Source: Candidatus Deferrimicrobiaceae bacterium
Lineage (GTDB): Bacteria > Desulfobacterota > Deferrimicrobia > Deferrimicrobiales > Deferrimicrobiaceae
NCBI GenBank assembly: GCA_036504035.1
Contig: DASXVV010000011.1
Coordinates: 73,611 to 137,610, forward strand
Direction of reading: 5' to 3'
Length of the DNA: 64,000 bases
This document shows positions 1 through 7,193 of this stretch, piece by piece. The notes beneath the pieces are model-generated. The model did not search any database. It was not told the origin of the DNA and saw only the letters and a list, made by a program, of their open reading frames with translations. Position 1 is the first letter of the stretch; each line of letters begins with the position of its first letter. A program made the position numbers and the translations under genes.

Positions 1-854
1 CTGGCGCCGCGGTCGAAGCCGCAGACGTCGCAGGCGCGCGCCGTGGAATAGAACTTGGACTGCCAGAACATGAACATGCGATGACGCTCGAGGTAGTCCA
101 TGGAGCCCCAATACCAACGGTTGGACTTGGGCTTCGGGGCAAAGAAGTTGGTATAGAAGTCGTCGATATTGTTGCCCGGACGGTAATTGGCCGGAAACGG
201 GAACTGCCCGCCCGCCTTGGTGTCTTTCCCGTCGGTGTGGCACTGCTCGCAGATCATGTCGGCACGGTCCTTCGGGAGCTTGGCGGGATTGACGATGTCG
301 GCCGCGGCCTGGCTCTTGGCATGTTTGTCGCCGGGCCCGTGGCACGACTCGCATCCGATGGACGGCTCGGTGAACGACTTGGTCTCGGGATCGAAGCCGG
401 TGGTGTGGCAGCCGTCGCACCAGATGGTATAAGGCTTCTCTCGCCAGTTGAACATCGAATAGGGTTCCCAGTCGTCGGCGACCAGGTTCCAGACCTTGGG
501 CAGGACGAAATAGTCGTTGTCGATGCGAGTGAGGTATTTCTGGACCCAATGGCTGCCGATCGACCAGTTGATGTCCTTGCGCTTGAAAGGAACGCGAGAG
601 AAGTCGATGGCCGCGACCGCCTTGCGGTTTTTCTTGGCGTCGCGAAGCATGTTGGCGTGCGGCGTCAGGATCCACTGGTTGTAGATCTCGTCGTGGCACT
701 CTTCGCATCGTTCGGAACCGGCGAAGCCCTTGGCGCCGGGTCCTCCGAAAGCGGAGGCGGCGGACGGCACGCACAGCAGGGCGAGCGCCGCGGAAGCCAT
801 GAGGCAAAACGCGAGCGTAACGACGGGGACAGTCGGTCGGGACGTGCGATTCAT
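1..854 (-). CDS. Multihaem c-type cytochrome, C-terminus off the window
   Basis: The gene starts at an ATG at 854 and reads without a stop through the left edge, so the C-terminus is missing. A signal peptide is followed by four visible CXXCH haem motifs (CEECH, CDGCH, CESCH, CEQCH) and a CDVCG motif that lacks the haem-ligating His. Motif order and surrounding residues (SERC near the start, a Y-L-T-R-I-D-N stretch, GCESCHG) match the cytochrome at 1997-3121, so the two are paralogues. The start lies 8 nt below the thioredoxin gene at 863, indicating one transcript. It is likely a periplasmic or exported electron carrier; the partner is unknown. Confidence 0.88.
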   Translation of the reverse strand, partial: MNRTSRPTVPVVTLAFCLMASAALALLCVPSAASAFGGPGAKGFAGSERCEECHDEIYNQWILTPHANMLRDAKKNRKAVAAIDFSRVPFKRKDINWSIGSHWVQKYLTRIDNDYFVLPKVWNLVADDWEPYSMFNWREKPYTIWCDGCHTTGFDPETKSFTEPSIGCESCHGPGDKHAKSQAAADIVNPAKLPKDRADMICEQCHTDGKDTKAGGQFPFPANYRPGNNIDDFYTNFFAPKPKSNRWYWGSMDYLERHRMFMFWQSKFYSTARACDVCGFDRGA

Positions 855-862
855 AAAATACC

Positions 863-1396
863 CTATTTGATGAAGCTGTGAATGATGTCGGAGACCTTCT
901 CGGAGGGGGAGTATCCCCCTTTTTTGTAGAGCAGGACGCCCTTGGCGTCGATGACCGCCAACGAGGGCGTGTAGTTGAAGCCGAAGACGCGGGGCAACGA
1001 GAACTTGGGGTCGACCAGGTAACGGACCCTGAAGTTGTTGGCCTTGGCGAACGGCGCAACGGTCTGGGCGCCGCGCAGGTCGACCGCGATGCACCAGGCA
1101 TCGATGCGGGTCTGGTTCCTGGCCAGGAGATCGTTGATCTCCTTGAGCTCTTCATAGCAGGCGCTGCAGGCGGTGGTCATGAAGAAAAAGAGCGTGACCG
1201 GCGCCTTGCCGCGAATCTGGCGTTCGTAGGATACTTGTCCGCCGGTGAGGGACGACAGCGAGAATTCGGGAACGCGCTGTCCGACCTCGAGCGGCTTGGG
1301 CGGCCCCGGTGAAGGCGCCGCGCCCGCGACGGCGGCAGTCGCGATCAGGAAGGCGACCGCCGTCGCGACCGAAATCCGGTAAAGGCCGCGAGTCAT
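863..1396 (-). CDS. TlpA/redoxin-like periplasmic thioredoxin (CSAC)
   Basis: This 177-residue secreted thioredoxin-fold protein has a signal peptide in the first ~27 residues, then an AhpC/TSA-like start (VGQRVPEFSLSSL) and a CxxC site, Cys77-Ser-Ala-Cys80. The cis-Pro region (YTPSLAVID) and a C-terminal helix follow, as in the TlpA/ResA family. The start codon overlaps the stop of the upstream thioredoxin gene in an ATGA arrangement, so translation is probably coupled. Proteins of this type reduce apocytochrome cysteines or shuttle thiol reductant in the periplasm. The flanking cytochrome genes fit that role, but the substrate is inferred. Confidence 0.85.
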   Translation of the reverse strand: MTRGLYRISVATAVAFLIATAAVAGAAPSPGPPKPLEVGQRVPEFSLSSLTGGQVSYERQIRGKAPVTLFFFMTTACSACYEELKEINDLLARNQTRIDAWCIAVDLRGAQTVAPFAKANNFRVRYLVDPKFSLPRVFGFNYTPSLAVIDAKGVLLYKKGGYSPSEKVSDIIHSFIK

Positions 1397-1971
1397 CTCT
1401 TCGGGAGTTCCTTGACGAGATCTTCGATGACGAACGGCAGGTCGTCGTCGGCGCCCATCGTGTTTTCACCCACATGCGAATAACGGATGATGCCCTTGTG
1501 ATCGATGACCACCTTGAGGGGGATCGGCCCGGCGAGGCCGTAGGACTTGGTGGCCACGGCCAGATCCTGATCGAGCAGGATCGGGTAGTTGAGGCGCTTT
1601 TCACGCATGATCTTCTTGACGTCGTCGACGCTGCCCGACTGGAGGACGATGGAGAGCAGCACAAAGCCCTTGTCTTTCCAGCTGTTGTGGAGTCGAACCA
1701 GGTTGGGCATCTCTTTCTTGCAGATGTCGCACCAGGTGGCCCAGAACTCGAGCATGACCACCCTTTTCTCTTTTGCGTTGGGCCCCACGTATTCGGACAA
1801 GTTCACCATGCGCCCCCGGGGATCGGAAAGATCCTTGAGACGGAAATCTGGGGCCTTGTCGCCGACCTTGAGCCGCATGGCGGTATCGCCGGCGGCAAAT
1901 GCCCCCCCCGCGGCGAACAGGACCGACGCAGCCGCAAGAATAGAAATGACAGTCTTGATCGCACCCCGCAT
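1393..1971 (-). CDS. TlpA family thioredoxin (CDIC)
   Basis: This is a 192-residue secreted thioredoxin-like protein. The ATG at 1971 was chosen because it is preceded by an AGGGGG ribosome site and gives a clean signal peptide ending near AAGGAFAA; the frame opens 37 codons earlier but with no such signal. The core has the classical W-A-T-W-C-D-I-C site (Cys81/Cys84), KKEMPNL after it and a Pro near residue 147 in GPIPLKVVID. It lies 25 nt below a multihaem cytochrome and overlaps the next thioredoxin gene by 4 nt. It probably delivers or removes electrons at periplasmic cysteines. Confidence 0.87.
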   Translation of the reverse strand: MRGAIKTVISILAAASVLFAAGGAFAAGDTAMRLKVGDKAPDFRLKDLSDPRGRMVNLSEYVGPNAKEKRVVMLEFWATWCDICKKEMPNLVRLHNSWKDKGFVLLSIVLQSGSVDDVKKIMREKRLNYPILLDQDLAVATKSYGLAGPIPLKVVIDHKGIIRYSHVGENTMGADDDLPFVIEDLVKELPKR

Positions 1972-1996
1972 TACACTGCCCCCTAAACGATTGAAA

Positions 1997-3121
1997 TTAA
2001 TGATCGACCACGACGGGCTTTTTCCAGGATTCGAAAGTATCGTAAGCCCATTTTTCGCCTTTGTCAGCATGACATTTTGCACACCGCTTGTTGATTTCCT
2101 TGTCCCAGCAATTCTGGCTGTGGATCAGGAAGAAGCTGTAGGAATGGACGTCTGCGGGCTTCGCTTCATTCACCTGATTCTGAGGTTTTTCGATATGGCA
2201 ATCGGAACAGCCGACCGCCCCGTCCTTGTGGTGGGTGTGCTGGGGAACCCGGTCTTCGAATTCGTGGCAGCCAAGGCACACGGCGTTCGGATCGGTCTTG
2301 GTGTCTTTCGGCTTGGCGTCCTGGTGGATGCCGCAAACCTCGCACCTGGAGCGCGCCTGGGCCTCGCGATCGGCCTTCCACTTCCCCCAGAGCCGATGGA
2401 TCGCGACACTGTTCGTCTCGCCCTCTTTCTTTTCGAGGGGGACGAGGAACCGCCCCAGCTCTTCGCCCGGCTTCCAGCCGATCGGAAAGAAATATTCGTC
2501 GGAAAGGTCTTTGCCGCGAACGTGGCAGGAGGCGCAGATTTCCTCGCGGCGATCCTCGGGAAGCCGACCCGGGTTGACGATATTGCTGCGGCCCGGGGCG
2601 TTGACGTGGGTTCGGCCGGTTCCGTGGCACGACTCGCACCCGATCGAGTGTTCGTAGATCGTTTTGGTGACCGGGTTGAAACCGACCGAATGGCAGCCGA
2701 TGCAATAGTTGGAATAGGGACGCTTTTGCCATCCGTATGTGCTGTATGGCCGCCACTTGTGGCTTTGGACCGACCAGAGCCGGGGCAGTATGTAGTACTC
2801 GTTGTCGATCCGGGTCAGGTAACGCTGGTCCCAGTGGCCCCCGATCGTATAGTCGATGTCTTTCTTGGAAAACGGCAAGTCGGGCGCGGTCATGTCGGCC
2901 ATGACGACCGAGGGGTCTTTCCGGGCATCCTGGACGGCCGTGCTGTGGAAAGTCTTGACCCACCCCTTGTACTGGAGCTGGTGACAGGCGACGCATCGTT
3001 CGGAGCCGACGTATTCGGGCCCCTTCACGGTCATCGTGATGCCCGAAACGGGCAAAGCCAAGAGCGCGGCGATCATCAACGCGGAGGCAAGAACCCCCCA
3101 AGTCAGTCTACGGCTTGTCAT
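1997..3121 (-). CDS. Heptahaem c-type cytochrome
   Basis: A secreted protein of about 374 residues with seven CXXCH motifs (CVACH, CIGCH, CESCH, CASCH, CLGCH, CSDCH, CAKCH) and one CEVCG that lacks the His. The ATG at 3121 overlaps the TGA of the upstream thioredoxin gene (ATGA); a TTG three codons earlier is a less likely start. It is a paralogue of the cytochrome at the left edge and keeps the same CxxCG element. The large gaps between haem motifs resemble multihaem cytochromes with folded spacer regions rather than the dense c7/c3 type. Function is inferred as periplasmic or outer-surface electron transfer. Confidence 0.92.
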   Translation of the reverse strand: MTSRRLTWGVLASALMIAALLALPVSGITMTVKGPEYVGSERCVACHQLQYKGWVKTFHSTAVQDARKDPSVVMADMTAPDLPFSKKDIDYTIGGHWDQRYLTRIDNEYYILPRLWSVQSHKWRPYSTYGWQKRPYSNYCIGCHSVGFNPVTKTIYEHSIGCESCHGTGRTHVNAPGRSNIVNPGRLPEDRREEICASCHVRGKDLSDEYFFPIGWKPGEELGRFLVPLEKKEGETNSVAIHRLWGKWKADREAQARSRCEVCGIHQDAKPKDTKTDPNAVCLGCHEFEDRVPQHTHHKDGAVGCSDCHIEKPQNQVNEAKPADVHSYSFFLIHSQNCWDKEINKRCAKCHADKGEKWAYDTFESWKKPVVVDH

Positions 3122-3660
3122 TTGTCGCAAGCGTCCTTTCCTGCCAGGATCATTTCCTCGATCTTGCGGACCGAATCGACCCGCGCCCCGATCGACGTCA
3201 AGAGGATCCGGTCGCGATTTCCGATCACGACCGTCAAGGGAACGATCCGGTCGACGTAAAGGTTGGTGATGACCTGGTTATCGTCGACCACCACCGGAAA
3301 ATCGATCGAGATTTGGCGTTTGGCCACTTCGGCGGAAAGCCTGGCGGCATCGAAGCCGTCGGCGTTCACGGCATAGATCCGGGCCTTTTCACGAAAACGA
3401 TCGTTGCGCCATACCGCGTTCAGTTGTGCGATCTTCGTCTGGCACGGCTTGCAATTGACGCCGAAGAATATCAAGACGACGTAGGGGCGTCCCTCGGCCA
3501 GCGTATCGGATGTCAGCTTTGTGCCGGAAAGCGTCGTGCAGGAAAAAGACGGAGCTAGAGGATAATCGGCGGCGGCCGATGTGGAACCGAATAGCGACAC
3601 CACCCCAAGAAGCGGGATGACAAGGGTCATCAATACGAAAGTTCTTGCGGAAGAAGGCAT
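3118..3660 (-). CDS. Redoxin-like periplasmic thioredoxin (CKPC)
   Basis: A 180-residue thioredoxin-fold protein with an N-terminal signal or anchor segment (residues ~7-30) and a divergent active site, Cys70-Lys-Pro-Cys73, in the stretch FFGVNCKPC. The start codon shares one base with the stop of the gene upstream (TAATG), and its own stop overlaps the cytochrome start downstream. It is therefore tightly bound into a four-gene translationally coupled run of thioredoxins and cytochromes. The cis-Pro region reads IVPLTVVIG. Substrate unknown; cytochrome cysteine redox control is the likely job. Confidence 0.8.
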   Translation of the reverse strand: MPSSARTFVLMTLVIPLLGVVSLFGSTSAAADYPLAPSFSCTTLSGTKLTSDTLAEGRPYVVLIFFGVNCKPCQTKIAQLNAVWRNDRFREKARIYAVNADGFDAARLSAEVAKRQISIDFPVVVDDNQVITNLYVDRIVPLTVVIGNRDRILLTSIGARVDSVRKIEEMILAGKDACDK

Positions 3661-4211
3661 TATTTCGAAACAAGTGCCTTTTTAAGCGCTTCTTCGAGTT
3701 CTTTCTCGTCGCCGGCCTTGAAGTCTTCGTGCCGATACTGGATGCGCCCGTCTTTCCCGATGACGAACGACAACGGGGCTCCCGCAAGATTGTACATGTC
3801 GGGAATCTTGAACTCGGGGTCGGGCAGCACGGTGAATTTCGGCGAATTCTGCATGCCGGGCATCTGCTTCCGGATCATCTCGGGCTTTACGCCGTCGACA
3901 TTGACGCCCAGGAAGACCACGCCCTTGGATGAGTACTGATCGAACAGCGGGTTGAGATAGCCGATTTCCTCGACGCACGAGGAGCAGCGCAGCCCCCAGA
4001 AGTTGAGGAACACGATCTTGCCCGCCTTGGTCAACTCTTCGAGGCTGACCCGATCGCCATTGAGGGAGGTCACGACGAAAACGGGAGCCGCATCGCCCGG
4101 GCCCGGCTTGTTTTCGGGCATGGCGCCTGCGCCGGCAATAGACGCAAGGACCATCGAGAGCAGGAATACCGCCAGCGGAAGCGCGGCACGATTTCGAATG
4201 TTGAAGGGCAT
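3660..4211 (-). CDS. TlpA family thioredoxin (CSSC)
   Basis: A 183-residue secreted TlpA-like protein. The ATG at 4211 is preceded by an AGAGG element and opens directly on a signal peptide (to about residue 30). The upstream extension of the frame overlaps the neighbouring cytochrome gene and is not needed. The active site is Cys76-Ser-Ser-Cys79 in FWGLRCSSC, and the cis-Pro segment is AGAPLSFVIG. It sits downstream of the 5-haem cytochrome at 4249 and overlaps the next thioredoxin gene by one base. Confidence 0.84.
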   Translation of the reverse strand: MPFNIRNRAALPLAVFLLSMVLASIAGAGAMPENKPGPGDAAPVFVVTSLNGDRVSLEELTKAGKIVFLNFWGLRCSSCVEEIGYLNPLFDQYSSKGVVFLGVNVDGVKPEMIRKQMPGMQNSPKFTVLPDPEFKIPDMYNLAGAPLSFVIGKDGRIQYRHEDFKAGDEKELEEALKKALVSK

Positions 4212-4248
4212 GTCTCGAGACCTCTCGGGTGAAAGAATAGTCTGGCGT

Positions 4249-5175
4249 TCAGTCGTCAAGCGTGTGGCAGGCATCGCACAGCGGCTGCCAATTGGGGACC
4301 AGACGGATGACACCCGACGGGTCCTTGTCGAATTGCCGCTGGGCGCCATCGGTTGCGGCGCCGACGACGCCCGATTTGTAATCGATCGGCGTGATGGACG
4401 CAGGCCCGGCCCAGCCCCTCCGGAGGATCCGCGCCCCGGTATTGGTGTACCCGGTGTGGCCGTTGGCGTGGCAAGAGATGCAATTGACCTTGTTGGCCCC
4501 CGGATATATCACTTCGCTCGTGCTCCCGGCGGGAACGGGGTTGGTGTTGTCGATGAAAAGGCGCGTGAACGCGCTTGCGGGGTCGCTGTTGGACAGGATG
4601 GTGCCGTTTGAGGTCGTGTCTCCGGTCATCGGATGGTGCCCCGGAAGCGACGCCGTGACATGGCACCCTTCGCAAAGCGTCGTGCTCGAGCTGTCGATCT
4701 GGTTCGGCTGCGCAGGGCGGAGGTCGGAGTTGAAGGACGACTCGACCAGGTTGTTTCCGCCCTTTCGGTTGAGGATGATGTTGTGGCACGACTCGCAGAT
4801 GATCTCGCCCTTGACCCCGGTAACGGAGATCGGCGGCGACGCCACGTAATTCCCGTATTTGGACAAGGCTGTGGTCGTAGACCAGGCAACGAGGCGCTCT
4901 TTGGCGGTCTGGTCTGCGGAGGAAGTGGTGCGGGAAGTCTGGTGAACGAAATGGGAGCCCCTTCCGACCACGGGAGCCACGGTGTGGCAATCGACACACA
5001 TCGCGGAAGCGCCGTTGTTGGGGACGTTGTCGGTTCCGTAGCTGGCCTTGGGCAACCCGGGATTGGCCGGATTGAGGCCGCCGTCTCCGAAAACGGACCG
5101 GGAGGCGAGAGTCAGGACGAAAGCAATGCACAAGATGTTTCGTACAACCACCGGCCGCTCCCGGACAAATTCCAA
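4249..5175 (-). CDS. Pentahaem c-type cytochrome (family A)
   Basis: A 308-residue secreted protein with five CXXCH motifs (CVDCH, CESCH, CEGCH, CISCH, CDACH). The mature N-terminus (GLNPANPGLP) and the CVDCH...CESCHNI spacing match the cytochrome at 5976-7133, so these are paralogues. The frame opens at a TTG at 5175 with AGGCGG seven bases upstream; a GTG a few codons further in is an alternative. Few, widely spaced haems joined by long Ser/Thr/Asn-rich linkers recall extracellular filament cytochromes such as OmcE/OmcS, but that is only a hypothesis from motif layout. Confidence 0.88.
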   Translation of the reverse strand: MEFVRERPVVVRNILCIAFVLTLASRSVFGDGGLNPANPGLPKASYGTDNVPNNGASAMCVDCHTVAPVVGRGSHFVHQTSRTTSSADQTAKERLVAWSTTTALSKYGNYVASPPISVTGVKGEIICESCHNIILNRKGGNNLVESSFNSDLRPAQPNQIDSSSTTLCEGCHVTASLPGHHPMTGDTTSNGTILSNSDPASAFTRLFIDNTNPVPAGSTSEVIYPGANKVNCISCHANGHTGYTNTGARILRRGWAGPASITPIDYKSGVVGAATDGAQRQFDKDPSGVIRLVPNWQPLCDACHTLDD

Positions 5176-5208
5176 ACCCGCACCGCCTGAAGAAAAAGAT
5201 ATCTGTAG

Positions 5209-5214
5209 ATTATA
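5209..5214 (-). promoter_or_regulatory. Candidate sigma-70 -10 box for the pentahaem cytochrome gene
   Basis: A perfect TATAAT on the minus strand lies 34 nt before the TTG start at 5175. The only -35-like hexamer at 17 bp is weak (TAACAT). The segment is AT-rich and follows the hairpin at 5265-5292, so an own promoter is plausible but not certain. Confidence 0.35.
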
Positions 5215-5264
5215 CTATTTGGATCAAGCGCATGTTACCAGAAAACGGGGCGGGGATTCGAGGT

Positions 5265-5292
5265 GGACGGAGGCCTTTTTCGGCCTCCGTCC
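5265..5292. terminator. Hairpin, probable terminator after the CTAC thioredoxin gene
   Basis: A perfect 11-bp stem (GGACGGAGGCC with GGCCTCCGTCC) and 6-nt loop lies just past the stop of the gene at 5301-5810. There is no long U-tract on the minus side, so it may act as a processing or attenuation stem. Confidence 0.55.
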
Positions 5293-5300
5293 TTCCCCAA

Positions 5301-5810
5301 CTAACGTTCCTGAAGGTATTCTTTCCACTGGTTGGACTTGTAGCCGAACTTGGTGTAGAGGATTTTGCCGTCCTTGACGATCAGCGTGGACGGATTGGTG
5401 CCCAGGTTGGTCGCCTGGGCGATCTTCTGCTCGGGATCGGCCAGCATCGTGAACGGAAGATTGCCGATGCGCTCGGCGCCGGTCTTGCTGTCCATGTCGA
5501 TCACGACGGCATAGACTTCGGCCTTGCCCTTGAAGCGCTCGAGATTCTCGGAGAGCTCCTGGAGTTCTTTGCGGCAGGCCGTGCAGACCGAGGAAACCAT
5601 GACGAAAACGGACTTTTCGGTCAACTTCGCCAGTTCGACCTTCTTGCTGCCATCGACGGTGCTGAGAACCACAGGCTGGAGGTTGTCGCCAATGTTCTGG
5701 CCGTACTTGATGGGTTCCGGAGCCTTGGCGACTTCTTCATCGGCCGCGTACGCGAAGACGGACAGGCCAAGCGAAAGCGCGGCAACCATGACCAATGCCT
5801 TAAGCTTCAT
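5301..5810 (-). CDS. AhpC/TlpA-like periplasmic thioredoxin (CTAC)
   Basis: A 169-residue secreted thioredoxin-fold protein with a signal peptide to about residue 22 and active site Cys76-Thr-Ala-Cys79 in SSVCTACRKEL, with a cis-Pro segment GTNPSTLIV. A strong AGGAGG sits 8 nt before the ATG. It is closest in form to the CSAC protein at 863. It lies between two hairpins (5265-5292 and 5910-5949), so it may be transcribed as a single gene between the two pentahaem cytochromes. Confidence 0.84.
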   Translation of the reverse strand: MKLKALVMVAALSLGLSVFAYAADEEVAKAPEPIKYGQNIGDNLQPVVLSTVDGSKKVELAKLTEKSVFVMVSSVCTACRKELQELSENLERFKGKAEVYAVVIDMDSKTGAERIGNLPFTMLADPEQKIAQATNLGTNPSTLIVKDGKILYTKFGYKSNQWKEYLQER

Positions 5811-5909
5811 ACAGTGGACCTCCTGGCAGGATATTGAGGCTGCTCGCCTCTTGCCTAATCATATCGGAAGTTCGGACGTCAGACTTGAATATATTATTCA
5901 CATGATAAG

Positions 5910-5949
5910 GGTTGCCCGGCAGGCGTGATCACTCGCCTGCCGGGCAACC
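5910..5949. terminator. Strong hairpin terminator below the pentahaem cytochrome gene
   Basis: A perfect 16-bp inverted repeat (GGTTGCCCGGCAGGCG and its complement) with an 8-nt loop lies 26 nt after the stop of the cytochrome at 5976. There is no clear U-run, but the stem strength and position support a transcript end. Confidence 0.65.
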
Positions 5950-5975
5950 GGTCTAAACGTGCTGCGACTGCCGGA

Positions 5976-7133
5976 TTAACGGAGCTTGTGGCAATCCTGG
6001 CAGTAGTTGAAGTCGTTGAAGCCCATCCACGTCCGGCCGTTTTCGCCGATGCGGGAGATGGAGTTCGCCGCGGTGATCGTGCCCTGGGCGTTGGTGTCGC
6101 GCAGGATCGAAGCCGCGGTGGTGGCGTCGCCCGAGTGGGGGGCGGCGTGGCAATGCACGCAGTTGATCTGCGTCGCGGTGGTGGACTTGATCTTGCTGCC
6201 GTCGTTGTTCCATGCACCGACGATCATGGGCATGGTGCCGCGGGTGTTGGCGACGCCGGTCGTCGTAACGGCCGAAGCGGCCGGCAACCAGCCGGCAGCC
6301 GAGGTGTCCTTGACGAGCGTGTCAGCCCAGTAGAGGCCCTGACCCGCGATGGCCTGGGTGATCGTGTCGGCCGTCATGACATGGTGGTTCTGGGCCATCG
6401 GAGCGCCGTTGATGTAGTGCTGGTGGTTGTTCTGCTTGTCGCCTGCAGTCACTTCGTTGGCCTTCCGGGTGTCCGCGTAGCGCGGCTGCTGGGCGGTCGC
6501 GTTGGTGGCGTACAGGAAGCCGTGGCAACCGACGCAAAGGGTAGCTTCGTCGGAAACGGACCACGGGCTGGCCTGCACCAGGTTGCCGCCGCCGGCCACA
6601 TAGGCACCGGACATCGGCGCGAGCAGGTTGTTGCCGCCGGCCACGTTGGAAACGATGTTGTGGCAGGATTCGCAGATGATTTCGTAGCCGCCGAAGGAAG
6701 ATGCGGTGGCTTGCGCCGTCGCGAGGCCGGTGTTGTCGGTGCGTGCCCCGAAGATGTAGGTCACGTTGTCGGCTGCGTTGCTGTACTTGGAGTAGACGTT
6801 ACCGCGGGCGGCAACGGGGTTGGGCCATGCGGAGATCTTGAAGTACTGGCCGCCGGTGGCGCCATCGCGCACGCCGAACCGGGAGCCGGACCAGCCGCCG
6901 CCGGTGCGGGTGTCGTGCGTGGTGCCGCCGCCGGTCACGAAGTGCGTGCCGTTGTTGGCCGAGGCGCTAGGAATACGGGAGTGGCAATCGACGCAGATGC
7001 GCGATGCTCCCGGGTTGTAGAAGGTGGTGCCGCCGGCCAGGCCCGGGTTCTGGGGATTCAGGCCAGCACCGGCTGTACCGAAGGCAAGGGCGAGAGCGCT
7101 CATGCCCAAAAGCAAGATCTTGGTGTACCTCAT
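5976..7133 (-). CDS. Pentahaem c-type cytochrome (family A, larger paralogue)
   Basis: A 385-residue secreted protein with a signal peptide ending near GTAGAG, mature start GLNPQNPGL and five CXXCH motifs (CVDCH, CESCH, CVGCH, CVHCH, CQDCH). It shares the N-terminal layout, CESCHNI motif and terminal CxxCH of the cytochrome at 4249. GGAGG lies 10 nt before the ATG. It sits 60 nt below the 9-haem cytochrome gene, so the two likely share the sigma-54-type promoter at 8910. The low haem density with Gly/Asn/Thr-rich linkers suggests an extracellular carrier, possibly a filament subunit; this is inference. Confidence 0.9.
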   Translation of the reverse strand: MRYTKILLLGMSALALAFGTAGAGLNPQNPGLAGGTTFYNPGASRICVDCHSRIPSASANNGTHFVTGGGTTHDTRTGGGWSGSRFGVRDGATGGQYFKISAWPNPVAARGNVYSKYSNAADNVTYIFGARTDNTGLATAQATASSFGGYEIICESCHNIVSNVAGGNNLLAPMSGAYVAGGGNLVQASPWSVSDEATLCVGCHGFLYATNATAQQPRYADTRKANEVTAGDKQNNHQHYINGAPMAQNHHVMTADTITQAIAGQGLYWADTLVKDTSAAGWLPAASAVTTTGVANTRGTMPMIVGAWNNDGSKIKSTTATQINCVHCHAAPHSGDATTAASILRDTNAQGTITAANSISRIGENGRTWMGFNDFNYCQDCHKLR

Positions 7134-7193
7134 CTTTTATGTACCTCCGAAAAGGATTTACGTTCGTTCGTTATCGAACTGCCGGTGCGTTGA

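Noticed and set aside
1589-3259. 556-codon plus-strand frame opposite the cytochrome and thioredoxin genes
   Set aside because: Codon-shadow of GC-rich minus-strand genes; the minus strand shows signal peptides, CXXCH motifs and ribosome sites, the plus strand nothing recognisable.
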